Below are positions 25,269 through 34,319 of a stretch of 64,000 nt of DNA, piece by piece. The translations under genes and the position numbers were made by a program. The notes under the pieces are model-generated. The model was not told where the DNA came from. It saw only the letters and a list, made by a program, of their open reading frames with translations, and searched no databases. Position 1 is the stretch's first letter; each line of letters starts with the position of its first letter. The stretch comes from Planctomycetota bacterium (GTDB lineage Bacteria; Planctomycetota; SZUA-567; H5-PLA8): positions 1-64,000 of the forward strand of contig JACQFI010000048.1 of the NCBI GenBank assembly GCA_016200135.1, written 5' to 3'.

Positions 25269-26984
25269 ATGCCCTCGCTGCGCCGAAATACGCTGCTCGC
25301 GCTGTTGGTGTCCGCGCCGCTGCTTGCGTACATTCTCTATCCGGCCCTGGCCATGCTCGCCGAGAGCCTCCACGCGCCGCTAGCCGACTGGCGCGCCGGA
25401 CACGACGGCTTCGACTCCGCGCATCAGCCGTGGGCCGCACCCCTCCGCGCACTGCTCTTGGAGAACGGCGCGCGCCTGGCGTTCTGGGGCACGCTCAAGC
25501 TCTCCTTATGTACCGTGGTCACAGGCGGCCTGTGGGGCCTGGGACTGGCGCTGCTCTGGTGGCGGCGCGAATTTCCCGGCCGGCGGCTCTTCGCGCTGCT
25601 CGGGTACGCGCCTCTGCTCATGCCGCCGTTGGTTGGCTCGATGGCCTTCTTCCGCCTGCTGGGCGAAGGCGGGCTGCTCAATCGCGTTTTTCATCTCCCC
25701 GGCGGCAAGCCGCTCTTCTCTCCGTTTGAGAGCGTGCTGATCCTGCACACGTACGCATTTGGGATCTACACCTACGCGTTCGTCGCGGCGGCGCTGGAGA
25801 ACCTCGACCACGCCCACGAAGAAGCCGCGCGCAGCCTCGGCGGCGGGCCGTGGGCGGTCTTCCGCCACGCGCTCTGGCCGGCGATCCGCGCGCCGTTCGG
25901 GGCTGCGGCGCTGCTCACGTTCATGGCCGCGGGCGCGTCCTTCAGCGCTCCGCTGCTGCTCGACACCGGCGGCCACTACCTCACGGTGGAGATCGTTAAT
26001 GAGAAGATGTCGGGCGATCCGGCGTTCGTCTCGGCGCTCACCGTTCTCCTCGCTGCGCTCTCGCTCGCGGCGCTTCCTCCTTTTCTTTATTTCCAGCGCA
26101 GCGCGCCCGCGGCCGGCGCGGGATTGAAGGGTTCGGCCGTGCGCGCGCTGTCCCAAGCCGGTCGGCAAGAGGCGGCCTGGCGCGTGGGACTCTCGTTAGC
26201 CGCAGCCGCGCTGCTGCTCGCACCGTTGTTCGTGTCCGCGCTAGGCGCGTTTACGCCCAAAGAGGACTGGTACACAGGCGTCTGGCCGAAGACCCTCGGG
26301 CTCGACGCCTTCCGCAGGCTGGACACCGAGAGCCTGGACGCGCTCAAGCGCAGCGTAGTGTATGGCCTGCAGGCTGCGGCGCTGGACCTCGCGGTGGCCT
26401 TGGCTGTGGCGCTGGCCTTGCGTCGCGCGTCCGCGTGGGCGGGGTTCCCGTCGGAGTTCGCGGTTATGCTGGCCATCGCGCTGCCGGGCTCGGCGGTCGC
26501 CGTCGCGCTGCTGGCCGCATTCAACGGGCCGTCGTGGCTCACCGGCGGCGCGGCGCTTGGGCAGAGCGCGCTTATCCTGATCCTCGCGTACGCAAGCCGC
26601 TGCCTGCCGCTGGCAGTCCGGCCCGCGCGCGCAGCGTTGGAAGACCTGGGTCCCGATATGGAACTCGCCGCACGCGGCCTCGGCGCGAGCCCCCTGCGCA
26701 CGCTGGCGCGCGTGGTCTTGCCGATGATACTGCCGGCGCTGCTCGCGGCGGGATTGCTGTGCTTTATCACCGCGGCGGGCGAGTTCGTCGCGTCGGAGAT
26801 TCTGTACGGTCCGGCGACGACGCCCGCGAGCGTGAAGATCAACGAACTCTTCCGCAACGATCCGCCCGGTGCGACAGCGCTGGGCCTGTGCCTGATGGCG
26901 CTGGGCGCGGCGGCGGTGGGGCTCTCCGGCTGGCTCCAGGCGCGCGCTTCCTGGCGCAGAACGCCGCGCGGCGATAAACTGTGA
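25269..26984 (+). CDS. Fused ABC transporter permease, iron/thiamine (FbpB) type
   Basis: A 571-residue integral membrane protein with about twelve transmembrane helices, made of two tandem permease domains. Each carries the EAA loop that docks the ATPase: EEAARSLGGGPWAVFRHALWP near 200 and ELAARGLGASPLRTLARVVLP near 475. This two-domain layout is that of FbpB/ThiP-type permeases. No ATP-binding or substrate-binding protein gene is adjacent, which is unusual. The ATG at 25269 is preferred over an in-frame TTG at 25215. Substrate could be ferric iron, thiamine, phosphonate-like or polyamine; not decidable here. Confidence 0.85.
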   Translation: MPSLRRNTLLALLVSAPLLAYILYPALAMLAESLHAPLADWRAGHDGFDSAHQPWAAPLRALLLENGARLAFWGTLKLSLCTVVTGGLWGLGLALLWWRREFPGRRLFALLGYAPLLMPPLVGSMAFFRLLGEGGLLNRVFHLPGGKPLFSPFESVLILHTYAFGIYTYAFVAAALENLDHAHEEAARSLGGGPWAVFRHALWPAIRAPFGAAALLTFMAAGASFSAPLLLDTGGHYLTVEIVNEKMSGDPAFVSALTVLLAALSLAALPPFLYFQRSAPAAGAGLKGSAVRALSQAGRQEAAWRVGLSLAAAALLLAPLFVSALGAFTPKEDWYTGVWPKTLGLDAFRRLDTESLDALKRSVVYGLQAAALDLAVALAVALALRRASAWAGFPSEFAVMLAIALPGSAVAVALLAAFNGPSWLTGGAALGQSALILILAYASRCLPLAVRPARAALEDLGPDMELAARGLGASPLRTLARVVLPMILPALLAAGLLCFITAAGEFVASEILYGPATTPASVKINELFRNDPPGATALGLCLMALGAAAVGLSGWLQARASWRRTPRGDKL

Positions 26985-27003
26985 GACGCATTCACCGCTG
27001 AGA

Positions 27004-27089
27004 CTCAGAGGCGCGGAGAAGGACTTTGATTTATAGATTCGACCGGCTGTAGGGTGCCACGGCTCGCCGTCCGTATGGCGAGCTGTGCC
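27004..27089. repeat. Octamer-like tract and hairpin upstream of the PIG-L gene
   Basis: 27004-27020 reads like a degenerate 8-bp repeat (CTGAGACT CAGAGGCG CGGAGAAG). At 27054-27068 and 27077-27089 lie complementary arms (TGCCACGGCTCGCC against GGCGAGCTGTGCC) that would form a hairpin, ending about 25 bp before the start codon. Confidence 0.55.
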
Positions 27090-27114
27090 TGGGACTCGCG
27101 GTAAGGAATTGACG

Positions 27115-29682
27115 ATGCGTATTCCAAAGAGACTATTCGGCGCGCTGCTCTTGGCGTTCGCGGCGGCAAAACTTTTCGCCGCCGAGGCCCCCACCGATCC
27201 GCCGTTCGAGCGCGGGCTCGACAAGCTGCGCTTGGAACTGATGGCCGCGCGCACCGGACTCTGCGCGCTGAGCGTCGCCGCGCATCCCGACGACGAGGAC
27301 GGCGCGACGATCTCCTGGCTGCGGCGCTTCGCGGGCGTGGAAGTCCACATGTGTCTCGCCACGCGCGGCGAAGGCGGGCAGAACGAGTCCGGCCCGGAGC
27401 TCGGCGAGGAACTCGCCTGGAAGCGCACGCAGGAGACCGAGGCCGCCGCGCGCATCCTTGGCGCGAAGGTCTGGTACCTCAACCTGCCGGACTTCGGCTT
27501 CTGCAAGAGCGCTGAGGAGACGTACCAGGTCTGGCCGCACGATGATGCGGTGGGGCGGCTCGTGCGCATCATCCGCATCGTGAAGCCGGACATCATCTTC
27601 ACCAACCACAATCCTGAAGGCCACGACCACGGCCACCACATCGCCACCGCGCAGATCGTTTGGGAAGCCTTCGACGCCGCCGCGGACGAGAAGCGCTATC
27701 CCGAGCAGCTCGATAAAGAGGGCCTCAAGCCGTGGAAGGCGAGCAAACTGTACCGGCGCATCTGGGATGAAAAAGAGAAAGACAAGATCACCGTGCGCTT
27801 CGACGTCTCGCAGCGCGACCCGTCCTCCGGCTATTCGCCGGCGGAGATCGCCGCGTGGGCGCTCGAGCGGCACGTCACGCAGGGCATGAAGCGCGACGTG
27901 AAACCGGGCGAGAAGGTGGAGCGGACGTTTGAGTTGGCGAAAGCTGCCACCAGCCCTTTCTATAAAGATACGCCCAACGAGAAGGATTTCTTATCTGGTT
28001 TTTCTGAAGATTCTGGATTCTACGTAAAGGCTGAAAATGGAATTATTGACTTTCGGAAATACACAAATCAAGCCGATTCAGAACTAGCCGCATACGGATT
28101 GATGGGATTACATGATGCGAAGAAAAGTATTGCCAGCACTCCTGTTAATGAGTTCGAGCTTAAGTCACACTTATATCGCTCATTAATTCATGCTCAAGAA
28201 ATCATTCAATTGGGCCTAGGTACCTTGATCACTGTCCAAACCACAAATTCCATTACAGTTCATGACGAAGAGGTAACGATCACTGTCCGATTCGCAAATA
28301 CCGGAGTAGTACCGGTGAAACTCGATAGTTGGAGCCTAGTCAGTGAACCTGGCTGGGAACTGGGCTCGCTCGAATTGCCCAAAGAAGCAGTTAAGCCTGG
28401 TGGCGTTTATGAAGCCACAACCAAGATTAAGGCCACGGACAAAGCGATTCCCAACTTCCCGCCGGAAAAATACTTAGACTTGCGCTTCAATTCGCGCCCA
28501 CCGGTTCAGATTGTGGCTACAATCAAAGCTGCTGACGAACAAGTAGCGCGTGAATTTTCATGCATGTTGCCCAAAGCCAATGTTCCCATACACCTCGCCC
28601 CGCCCTACGAGGTCCGCTTCGCGCACGACCCGTATCTCGTCTTCGACGATCCGGACCGCGAGGGCAAGGAAGCGATCACCTGTCGGGCGAAGCTGCTCGT
28701 CACCAACCACCGCCGCGAGCCCTGGACGCTCTTCGTCAAGCCGCAGGAGAACCCGCGCTTCATGGCGCAGCAGGCCGGCAAGACCGCGGGCGCGAAGCTT
28801 GCATTCAAGCATGAAGGCGAGGTGCTCAGCGCTGAGATTTCCTTCACGGTGACGTCCGGCGAACTCGAAAAGGGCGACCTGGCGGTAACGGCGCTGCTCT
28901 TTAAGCAGGGCGACGCGTTCTCCGTGCCGGTCACCACGCGCTTCCGCCGCGTGCCGGTCAAACTGCCCTCGCCGCTGAACGTCGGCATCGTGCGCACCTA
29001 CGATACCGCGACGTGGGACGCCCTGAAGCTCATGGCCGGCCAGATCTCCGGCATGTCACTGCTCGAACTTACGCCCGAAGACCTTCAGGAGAACGACCTC
29101 GCGCCGCTGCACACGATCGTGCTCGATCTGCGGGCCACGCAGTACCGGCCCGACGTGCTGCGCAACCGCGAGCGCTTGCGCAAGTTCATGGAGGACGGCG
29201 GCAACGTCGTCTGCCTCTACCACAAGGACTTCGACTGGAACGAGCCCGACGAGGCCGCGCGCGGGCGCGGGTTCTTCCGCGGCCAGGGCGGCGGCGGCGC
29301 GGTCGCCCCCTTCCCCATCACACTTTCCTTTAACCGAGTGACGCACGAGGAAGCCGCGGTTAAGCTGCTCCAGCCCGCGCATCCGCTGCTCTCGCGGCCG
29401 TGCAAAATCTGGGAGGCCGACTTCGCCGGCTGGGTGCAGGAACGCGGCGTCTATTTCCCCTCGAAATGGGACGAGAAATACACGCCGCTGCTCTCCAGCA
29501 GCGACCCCGGCGAACCGGCGCTCGACGGTGGATTGCTTGTCACGGACCTCGGCAGCGGCAACAAAGGCAGCTTCATCTACACGAGCTACGTCTGGTACCG
29601 GCAGTTGCGTGCGGGCGTCCCCGGCGCGTACCGCATGCTTGCGAACCTGATCGCGTACCCGCGCGTGAAAAACGAGAAGTAA
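27115..29682 (+). CDS. Exported PIG-L family deacetylase
   Basis: An 855-residue secreted protein: signal peptide (ALLLAFAAAKLFA), PIG-L/LmbE zinc deacetylase domain (about 40-260) with AHPDDED (H57, D59, D60) and a second zinc histidine in NPEGHDHGHH, then a beta-rich accessory region to the C-terminus. PIG-L enzymes remove the acetyl group from N-acetylglucosamine-type substrates. TAAGGA precedes the ATG. Base composition drops sharply over about 27950-28600 (residues 280-495) although the frame stays open. It heads a run with two small membrane genes and recQ with overlaps or short gaps. Confidence 0.88.
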   Translation: MRIPKRLFGALLLAFAAAKLFAAEAPTDPPFERGLDKLRLELMAARTGLCALSVAAHPDDEDGATISWLRRFAGVEVHMCLATRGEGGQNESGPELGEELAWKRTQETEAAARILGAKVWYLNLPDFGFCKSAEETYQVWPHDDAVGRLVRIIRIVKPDIIFTNHNPEGHDHGHHIATAQIVWEAFDAAADEKRYPEQLDKEGLKPWKASKLYRRIWDEKEKDKITVRFDVSQRDPSSGYSPAEIAAWALERHVTQGMKRDVKPGEKVERTFELAKAATSPFYKDTPNEKDFLSGFSEDSGFYVKAENGIIDFRKYTNQADSELAAYGLMGLHDAKKSIASTPVNEFELKSHLYRSLIHAQEIIQLGLGTLITVQTTNSITVHDEEVTITVRFANTGVVPVKLDSWSLVSEPGWELGSLELPKEAVKPGGVYEATTKIKATDKAIPNFPPEKYLDLRFNSRPPVQIVATIKAADEQVAREFSCMLPKANVPIHLAPPYEVRFAHDPYLVFDDPDREGKEAITCRAKLLVTNHRREPWTLFVKPQENPRFMAQQAGKTAGAKLAFKHEGEVLSAEISFTVTSGELEKGDLAVTALLFKQGDAFSVPVTTRFRRVPVKLPSPLNVGIVRTYDTATWDALKLMAGQISGMSLLELTPEDLQENDLAPLHTIVLDLRATQYRPDVLRNRERLRKFMEDGGNVVCLYHKDFDWNEPDEAARGRGFFRGQGGGGAVAPFPITLSFNRVTHEEAAVKLLQPAHPLLSRPCKIWEADFAGWVQERGVYFPSKWDEKYTPLLSSSDPGEPALDGGLLVTDLGSGNKGSFIYTSYVWYRQLRAGVPGAYRMLANLIAYPRVKNEK

Positions 29683-29684
29683 CC

Positions 29685-29996
29685 ATGACCGAACCGCCCG
29701 AAAATTCCAGCAAGCCGAACCCGCAAAAGTTGCCGTTTACCGAATCCAAACAGCGGATGCATGTTTTGCTAGGCGGAACCGCGATCGCTTGGGCGCTCGT
29801 AGTGGCGGATCGGATCTGGATGGATTCGGAGCCTTTCGTGTTAACGATGTATGGTGGAGTCTTCCTTCTAATGAGTATTCTGATTTCGGTGCTGGACTAC
29901 CAAGGCTATCCACATTTCACGCTCTCGAAGCTGTACGTGGTCTTCATCGGAGTGTCCGTCTTTCTTGGTCTGGCCTTGTGGGGACGGAAACCATGA
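29685..29996 (+). CDS. Small membrane protein
   Basis: A 103-residue protein with two or three predicted transmembrane helices (LGGTAIAWALVVADRI, MYGGVFLLMSILISVLDY, LYVVFIGVSVFLGLALW). It begins 2 bp after the deacetylase stop and its own stop overlaps the next start (ATGA), so it is part of one transcription unit. I do not recognise the family. Confidence 0.7.
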   Translation: MTEPPENSSKPNPQKLPFTESKQRMHVLLGGTAIAWALVVADRIWMDSEPFVLTMYGGVFLLMSILISVLDYQGYPHFTLSKLYVVFIGVSVFLGLALWGRKP

Positions 29997-30322
29997 CCCC
30001 CGGCCAGCGCCGCGCGTTCTGGGCCTGCGGTTTCGCGATGGCCTATATCTTCTTTTACGAGGCGCGCGGCGTCTCGCTGGTCTGGCACGAGAACGCGCCG
30101 CAGCTCGCTTCGTCCGAAGCCGCGCGCCGGCATTTCTGGGAACAGATCGCCTGGGGCTCCGCCTTTCTATTCGGCGTCGGCCTGCTCACCGTGCTGCTCC
30201 GCCGCCGCGACGGCAAAGCACCCTACCTGCTCGGCGACTGGATCGCGCTCGCGGCGGCGCTGGGCGTGCTCGCGGGCACGGCTTACCAGGGCTTCGCTGC
30301 GGTAACGGGCCTCGCGCCATGA
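29993..30322 (+). CDS. Small membrane protein
   Basis: A 109-residue protein with three hydrophobic segments (CGFAMAYIFFYEA, IAWGSAFLFGVGLLTVLL, WIALAAALGVLAGTAYQGFAAV). It overlaps both neighbours by ATGA junctions, indicating coupled translation with the preceding membrane protein and with recQ. Family unknown. Confidence 0.7.
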   Translation: MTPGQRRAFWACGFAMAYIFFYEARGVSLVWHENAPQLASSEAARRHFWEQIAWGSAFLFGVGLLTVLLRRRDGKAPYLLGDWIALAAALGVLAGTAYQGFAAVTGLAP

Positions 30323-32196
30323 CGGCCAAGCAGTCGCCTGCGCGCGGCGCAACAACGGCGCCCCCCGACCTGCCAGGCGCGCTCAAGCGCCACTTCGGCT
30401 TCTCGGCCTTCCGGCCGCACCAGGAAGAGATCATCCGCGATGCGCTCGCCGGGCGCGACGTCTTCGCGCTGCTGCCGACCGGCGGCGGAAAATCGCTCTG
30501 CTTTCAGTTGCCCGCGATCCTGCGCAAGGGCCTTACCGTGGTCGTCTCGCCGCTGATTGCGCTGATGAAGGACCAGGTGGACGCGCTCCAGGCCAACGGC
30601 ATCGCCGCCACGTTCCTCAATTCCACGCTCCAGCCCGAGGACGCCCGTGCGCGCCTGCGCGGCGTTTACGAAGGCCGCTATCGCCTCCTGTACGCTGCGC
30701 CCGAACGCATCATGCTCGATGGATTCCAGAGCGCGCTCGCACAGTGGAATGTCGAGGCCATCGCCGTCGACGAAGCGCACTGCATCAGCGAATGGGGCCA
30801 CGATTTCCGGCCCGAATACCGGAAACTGGCCCAGCTCCGCGAGGTCCTGCCGAACGTTCCACTGATGGCGCTCACCGCCACCGCGACCGAGCGCGTCCGC
30901 GCGGACATCGTGAAGCATCTGCATCTGCGCGATCCCGCGCGCTACGTCGCGAGCTTCAACCGTCCCAATCTGGCGTACCGCGTCGAGCCCAAGGAGAAAG
31001 GCTTCGCGAAACTGCTCGCGTTCGTGAAGGAACGCAAGAACGAGAGCGGCATCGTCTACTGCCAGAGCCGCAAGAGCGCCGAGGGCCTGGCCGAGAAGTT
31101 GCGCGCCGCCGGGGTGCTCGCACTGCCCTACCACGCCGGGATGGAAGCGCCGGACCGTTCGCGCAACCAGGACCAGTTTCTGCGCGACGACGCGCGCGTG
31201 ATCTGCGCGACCATCGCCTTTGGGATGGGCATCAACAAGTCCAACGTCCGCTACATCGTCCACTACGACCTGCCCAAGAACATCGAGGGTTATTATCAGG
31301 AGACCGGCCGCGCTGGCCGCGACGGCCTGCCCAGCGAGTGCCTGCTGCTCTTCAGCGCCGGCGACGCGGTGAAGCAGGAGCGCTTCATCGACGAGAAGCC
31401 GGACCCGCGTGAACAGGAGAACGCGCGCCGCCAACTGCGGCAGATGCTCGATTACTCCGAATCCCGCGCCTGCCGGCGCGCGGCGCTGCTGGCGTATTTC
31501 GGCGAGACCTGGACGCAGGTCCCCTGCGGCGGCTGCGACAACTGCCTCGAACCGCGCGGCACCTACGACGGCACGCTCGACGCACAGAAGTTTCTGTCGT
31601 GCGTCTACCGCATCCGCGAACGCCACAGCACCTTTGGGTTCTCAGTTAAATACGTGGCGGATGTGCTGACCGGCGCCGAGAGCGACCTTATCCTCGGCTG
31701 GCAGCACCATACGCTCTCGACGTACGGCATCGGCCGCGAACGCAGCGTGAAGGAGTGGCAGGCCATCGGGCGCGAACTGGCCGCGCTCGGACTGCTGCTC
31801 CAATCGTCGGAAGGCCGCTACACGCGGCTGGAACTGACGCCGTCGGGCCGCGAGGCGCTCACCAAGCGCAAGCCGGTCCAGCTCACAAAGCCCGTCGAAG
31901 CGCGAAAGAGTTCCTCGGCCAAGCACAAAGGTCCGGCCGAGTTCGACGAGGACCTGTTCGAGTCCCTGCGCGCGCTGCGCAAGCGCCTCGCGGACGAGCG
32001 CAGCGTGCCCGCGTACATCGTCTTCTCCGACGCCACGCTGCGCGCGATGGCGCGCGCGTACCCGCAAAGCGAGGCCGACCTTATCGGGATCCCCGGCATC
32101 GGCGAAAAGAAGCGCGCGGAGTTTGGTGCGACCTTTGTCAAAACCATTCGCGAGCACCTGGAGCGGCACCAGCGTCAGACCTTCCGTTCGAGCTGA
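30319..32196 (+). CDS. recQ: ATP-dependent DNA helicase RecQ
   Basis: A 625-residue helicase of the normal RecQ layout: Walker A LLPTGGGKS (K58), VVVSPLIALMKDQVDAL, DEAHCISEWGHDFRPEY, helicase C-domain with FNRPNLAYRV and QETGRAGRDG, RQC zinc cysteines (CRRAALLAYFGE ... CGGCDNC) and a C-terminal HRDC domain (LRALRKRLADERSVPAY, IPGIGEKKRAEFG). It unwinds DNA in recombination and fork repair. The start overlaps the stop of the small membrane protein before it. Coupling of recQ to a deacetylase and membrane genes is unusual and may only reflect compact packing. Confidence 0.95.
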   Translation: MTAKQSPARGATTAPPDLPGALKRHFGFSAFRPHQEEIIRDALAGRDVFALLPTGGGKSLCFQLPAILRKGLTVVVSPLIALMKDQVDALQANGIAATFLNSTLQPEDARARLRGVYEGRYRLLYAAPERIMLDGFQSALAQWNVEAIAVDEAHCISEWGHDFRPEYRKLAQLREVLPNVPLMALTATATERVRADIVKHLHLRDPARYVASFNRPNLAYRVEPKEKGFAKLLAFVKERKNESGIVYCQSRKSAEGLAEKLRAAGVLALPYHAGMEAPDRSRNQDQFLRDDARVICATIAFGMGINKSNVRYIVHYDLPKNIEGYYQETGRAGRDGLPSECLLLFSAGDAVKQERFIDEKPDPREQENARRQLRQMLDYSESRACRRAALLAYFGETWTQVPCGGCDNCLEPRGTYDGTLDAQKFLSCVYRIRERHSTFGFSVKYVADVLTGAESDLILGWQHHTLSTYGIGRERSVKEWQAIGRELAALGLLLQSSEGRYTRLELTPSGREALTKRKPVQLTKPVEARKSSSAKHKGPAEFDEDLFESLRALRKRLADERSVPAYIVFSDATLRAMARAYPQSEADLIGIPGIGEKKRAEFGATFVKTIREHLERHQRQTFRSS

Positions 32197-32211
32197 CCGG
32201 CCACGCCGCGC

Positions 32212-33045
32212 TCACACCGAGCGCCGGAATGCTCCGGGCGTCATGCCCGTCTCCTGTTTGAACTGCCGGCAAAAAAAGTAGAGGTCGCAGTAGCCCAGTC
32301 GCCCGGCCACCGCCTTAAGCGGGTAACGCCCTTCCGCGAGCAGCGTCTTGGCGCGGTCGATGCGGCGGCGCACGCGGAACTTCGCCGGCGGCATGCCCAC
32401 CTCCTGCGCAAAACGCTTGCGAAAACGTTCGTAGCCCATCTCAAGCCGCCGCGCGACCGCGCGCAGATCGCAGGGCTCGGCGAGATTCTCCTCGATCAGC
32501 GCGCAGGCGCGCGCGGCGAACGGCTCGGCGCCACCCGAGGCCTCACGATGCGCGGCCGCGAGTTCCGCCAGAAGCAGGTGCACGCGAGCGGTCAGCGCCG
32601 CCGGATCGGGCGCGCGTTCGCGAGTGAAGTCCTGGATCAAGCGATCGAAGGCCGCCACGAGCGGCGGCCGGAGCCCCGGCGAGAGCACCGGCCGGTCGCG
32701 CGAGATCAGGCCGTCGCGCTCCAACTGTTCGAAGACCCCGCCGGTGAACATGAGGAAGCACTCGTTCCAGAGCGGCGACGCGCCGCGGTAATAGCTGTGT
32801 TGCAGTCCGGGGAAGAGCACCAAACAGTCGCCCGCGCACACGGGCCGCTCGCCCTTCGCGTCGGCGTAATGGCCGCCTCCGCCCAGCACATAGACGAGCG
32901 CATAGACCTTCAGCGTCCGATTGCGGACCTCGTGAGGCGGTCCTTTCTCGAAGATGTATCCCGCGCCGGTAAGCCCGGTGCCGCCGAGGCTAAGGGCCTC
33001 GCGGAAGAGGATGCGGCTTACCGCTTTAGCTCGAAGCCTTTTCAT
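32212..33045 (-). CDS. AraC family transcriptional regulator
   Basis: A 277-residue regulator with a cupin-like N-terminal sensing domain (about 15-150: HEVRNRTLKVYALVYVLGGGG, CLVLFPGLQHSYYRG) and a C-terminal AraC double helix-turn-helix (about 185-275: LRAVARRLEMGYERFRKRFAQEVGMPP, LKAVAGRLGYCDLYFFCRQFKQETGMTPG). It is divergent from the PhyH gene at 33193, with 147 bp between the starts. This repeats the arrangement at 3 kb, where the regulator has a LacI-type sensor instead. Probably it activates the PhyH gene in response to an unknown ligand. Confidence 0.9.
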   Translation of the reverse strand: MKRLRAKAVSRILFREALSLGGTGLTGAGYIFEKGPPHEVRNRTLKVYALVYVLGGGGHYADAKGERPVCAGDCLVLFPGLQHSYYRGASPLWNECFLMFTGGVFEQLERDGLISRDRPVLSPGLRPPLVAAFDRLIQDFTRERAPDPAALTARVHLLLAELAAAHREASGGAEPFAARACALIEENLAEPCDLRAVARRLEMGYERFRKRFAQEVGMPPAKFRVRRRIDRAKTLLAEGRYPLKAVAGRLGYCDLYFFCRQFKQETGMTPGAFRRSV

Positions 33046-33103
33046 GTCCCCGCATCCCCATAATGACCATATAACACAAATAATTGCCCAGCCGCTCCAT
33101 TGC

Positions 33104-33118
33104 ACGCATTCATATACT
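33104..33118 (+). promoter_or_regulatory. Promoter-region element for PhyH protein 2
   Basis: ACGCATTC (33104-33111) is followed by TATACT (33113-33118), a good -10 match, 75 bp upstream of the PhyH start. The same 8-mer occurs at 3189-3196 on the other strand, ahead of the first PhyH gene in the matching direction. No -35 could be assigned with normal spacing, consistent with an activator-dependent promoter. Confidence 0.35.
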
Positions 33119-33192
33119 ATTGTCTAATCTCGTAAAGCGCTGAACAGCACGTCCGGCGCATACCAGGAAGCACAAGTACGAGGAGACCCGCC

Positions 33193-33987
33193 ATGCTCGA
33201 CACGATTAGCGACCGCGACATCGCCTTCTACCATCGCAACGGGTACTACGTGCGCGAAGGCTTCCTTGACGCGGCGGATCTTGAAGAATGGCGCGCGGCG
33301 GTAGATGAGGCCGTCTTCAAGCGCACGGGCCAAGACAAGCGCACGATGGCCGAGAAGACCGACTGGGAGAAAGCGCTCAAGCAGGTGATGAATCTCTGGA
33401 AGGACAACCCGCCCATGCGTAAGCTGATGCTGGACGAACGCCTGGGCAAGGCCGCCGCGCGGCTGGCGGGCGTGGATGGCATTCGCATCTTCCACGATCA
33501 GGCGCTGATCAAGGATCCGGGCGGGCGGCCGACGGTCTGGCACCAGGACCTGCCGTACTGGTCGTTCACGCACCGCGCGGCGATCTCGATCTGGGTCGCG
33601 CTCGACGACGCCACCGAAGAGAACGGTTGCCTCTGGTACATGCCCGGCAGCCAGAACACGGAGCTCGGCGCGGGCGTGGACCTGGGCAAGAACGACGACA
33701 TCCGCGAGAAAGTTCCGCAGCTCCGCTGTCTCTCGGCCGCAAGAGTTCCGGTGAAGGCGGGCACGGCGATCTGGCACAACGGGCTGACGTACCACTACGC
33801 GGGCCCGAACCGCACCGAGAAGTCGCGACGCGCGATGACCTGCGCCTACATGCCGGACGGCGCGGTCTGCAACGGCCGTTACCACGGCATCCAGGGAGAC
33901 TTCAAGCCTGCCGCGGGCGAACTCATGGACCGCGACGACGTCTTGCCACTGATCTATTCGGAGAAGCGCGTTGCCGCGCTCGCGTGA
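33193..33987 (+). CDS. Phytanoyl-CoA dioxygenase (PhyH) family protein 2
   Basis: A 264-residue iron/2-oxoglutarate oxygenase-like protein with an intact metal motif: WHQD (H117, D119), distal histidine in LTYHYAGPN (H201) and arginines at 212-213 for 2-oxoglutarate, plus IWVALDDATEENGCLWYMPGS. GAGGAG precedes the ATG. It is divergent from an AraC regulator. It differs from PhyH protein 1 in having the normal HxD. Substrate unknown; such proteins in PVC bacteria often sit with sugar-responsive regulators. Confidence 0.92.
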   Translation: MLDTISDRDIAFYHRNGYYVREGFLDAADLEEWRAAVDEAVFKRTGQDKRTMAEKTDWEKALKQVMNLWKDNPPMRKLMLDERLGKAAARLAGVDGIRIFHDQALIKDPGGRPTVWHQDLPYWSFTHRAAISIWVALDDATEENGCLWYMPGSQNTELGAGVDLGKNDDIREKVPQLRCLSAARVPVKAGTAIWHNGLTYHYAGPNRTEKSRRAMTCAYMPDGAVCNGRYHGIQGDFKPAAGELMDRDDVLPLIYSEKRVAALA

Positions 33988-33999
33988 AGCACCCGGCGC

Positions 34000-34302
34000 T
34001 CAGGACGTCAGCATGCGCGCGAGCAGCAGCGTGCCGAGCAGGATAAAGAAGACCAAGCCGAGAATGTTCAGCGCCTTGCTGAACCAGTCGCTGTTGATCT
34101 TGGCGCGGAAGACCCGCCACCAGCCCCAGCCGTAGCAACTCATCCCGGCCGCGGCCAGCGTGATGCAGGCCCAGGCCGGGAAGCCTTCGACCTTCTGATA
34201 AAGCAGAGTGGCGCCGAAGAAGATCGCGATGCCGGCTATCATCCGGCGTACCGCACCCTCGCCTTGCGGCTTTACGGGCGCATCGGGCGAGGCATCGCTC
34301 AT
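34000..34302 (-). CDS. Small membrane protein downstream of glyS
   Basis: A 100-residue protein with three hydrophobic helices (MIAGIAIFFGATLLY, WACITLAAAGMSCYGWGWW, LGLVFFILLGTLLLARML). It begins 17 bp after the glycyl-tRNA synthetase stop, so it is likely cotranscribed. Not recognised. Confidence 0.65.
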   Translation of the reverse strand: MSDASPDAPVKPQGEGAVRRMIAGIAIFFGATLLYQKVEGFPAWACITLAAAGMSCYGWGWWRVFRAKINSDWFSKALNILGLVFFILLGTLLLARMLTS

Positions 34303-34319
34303 GGCAGGGGTACAGTCGG

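Noticed and set aside
30283..31626. 447-codon minus-strand frame
   Set aside because: Antisense to recQ.
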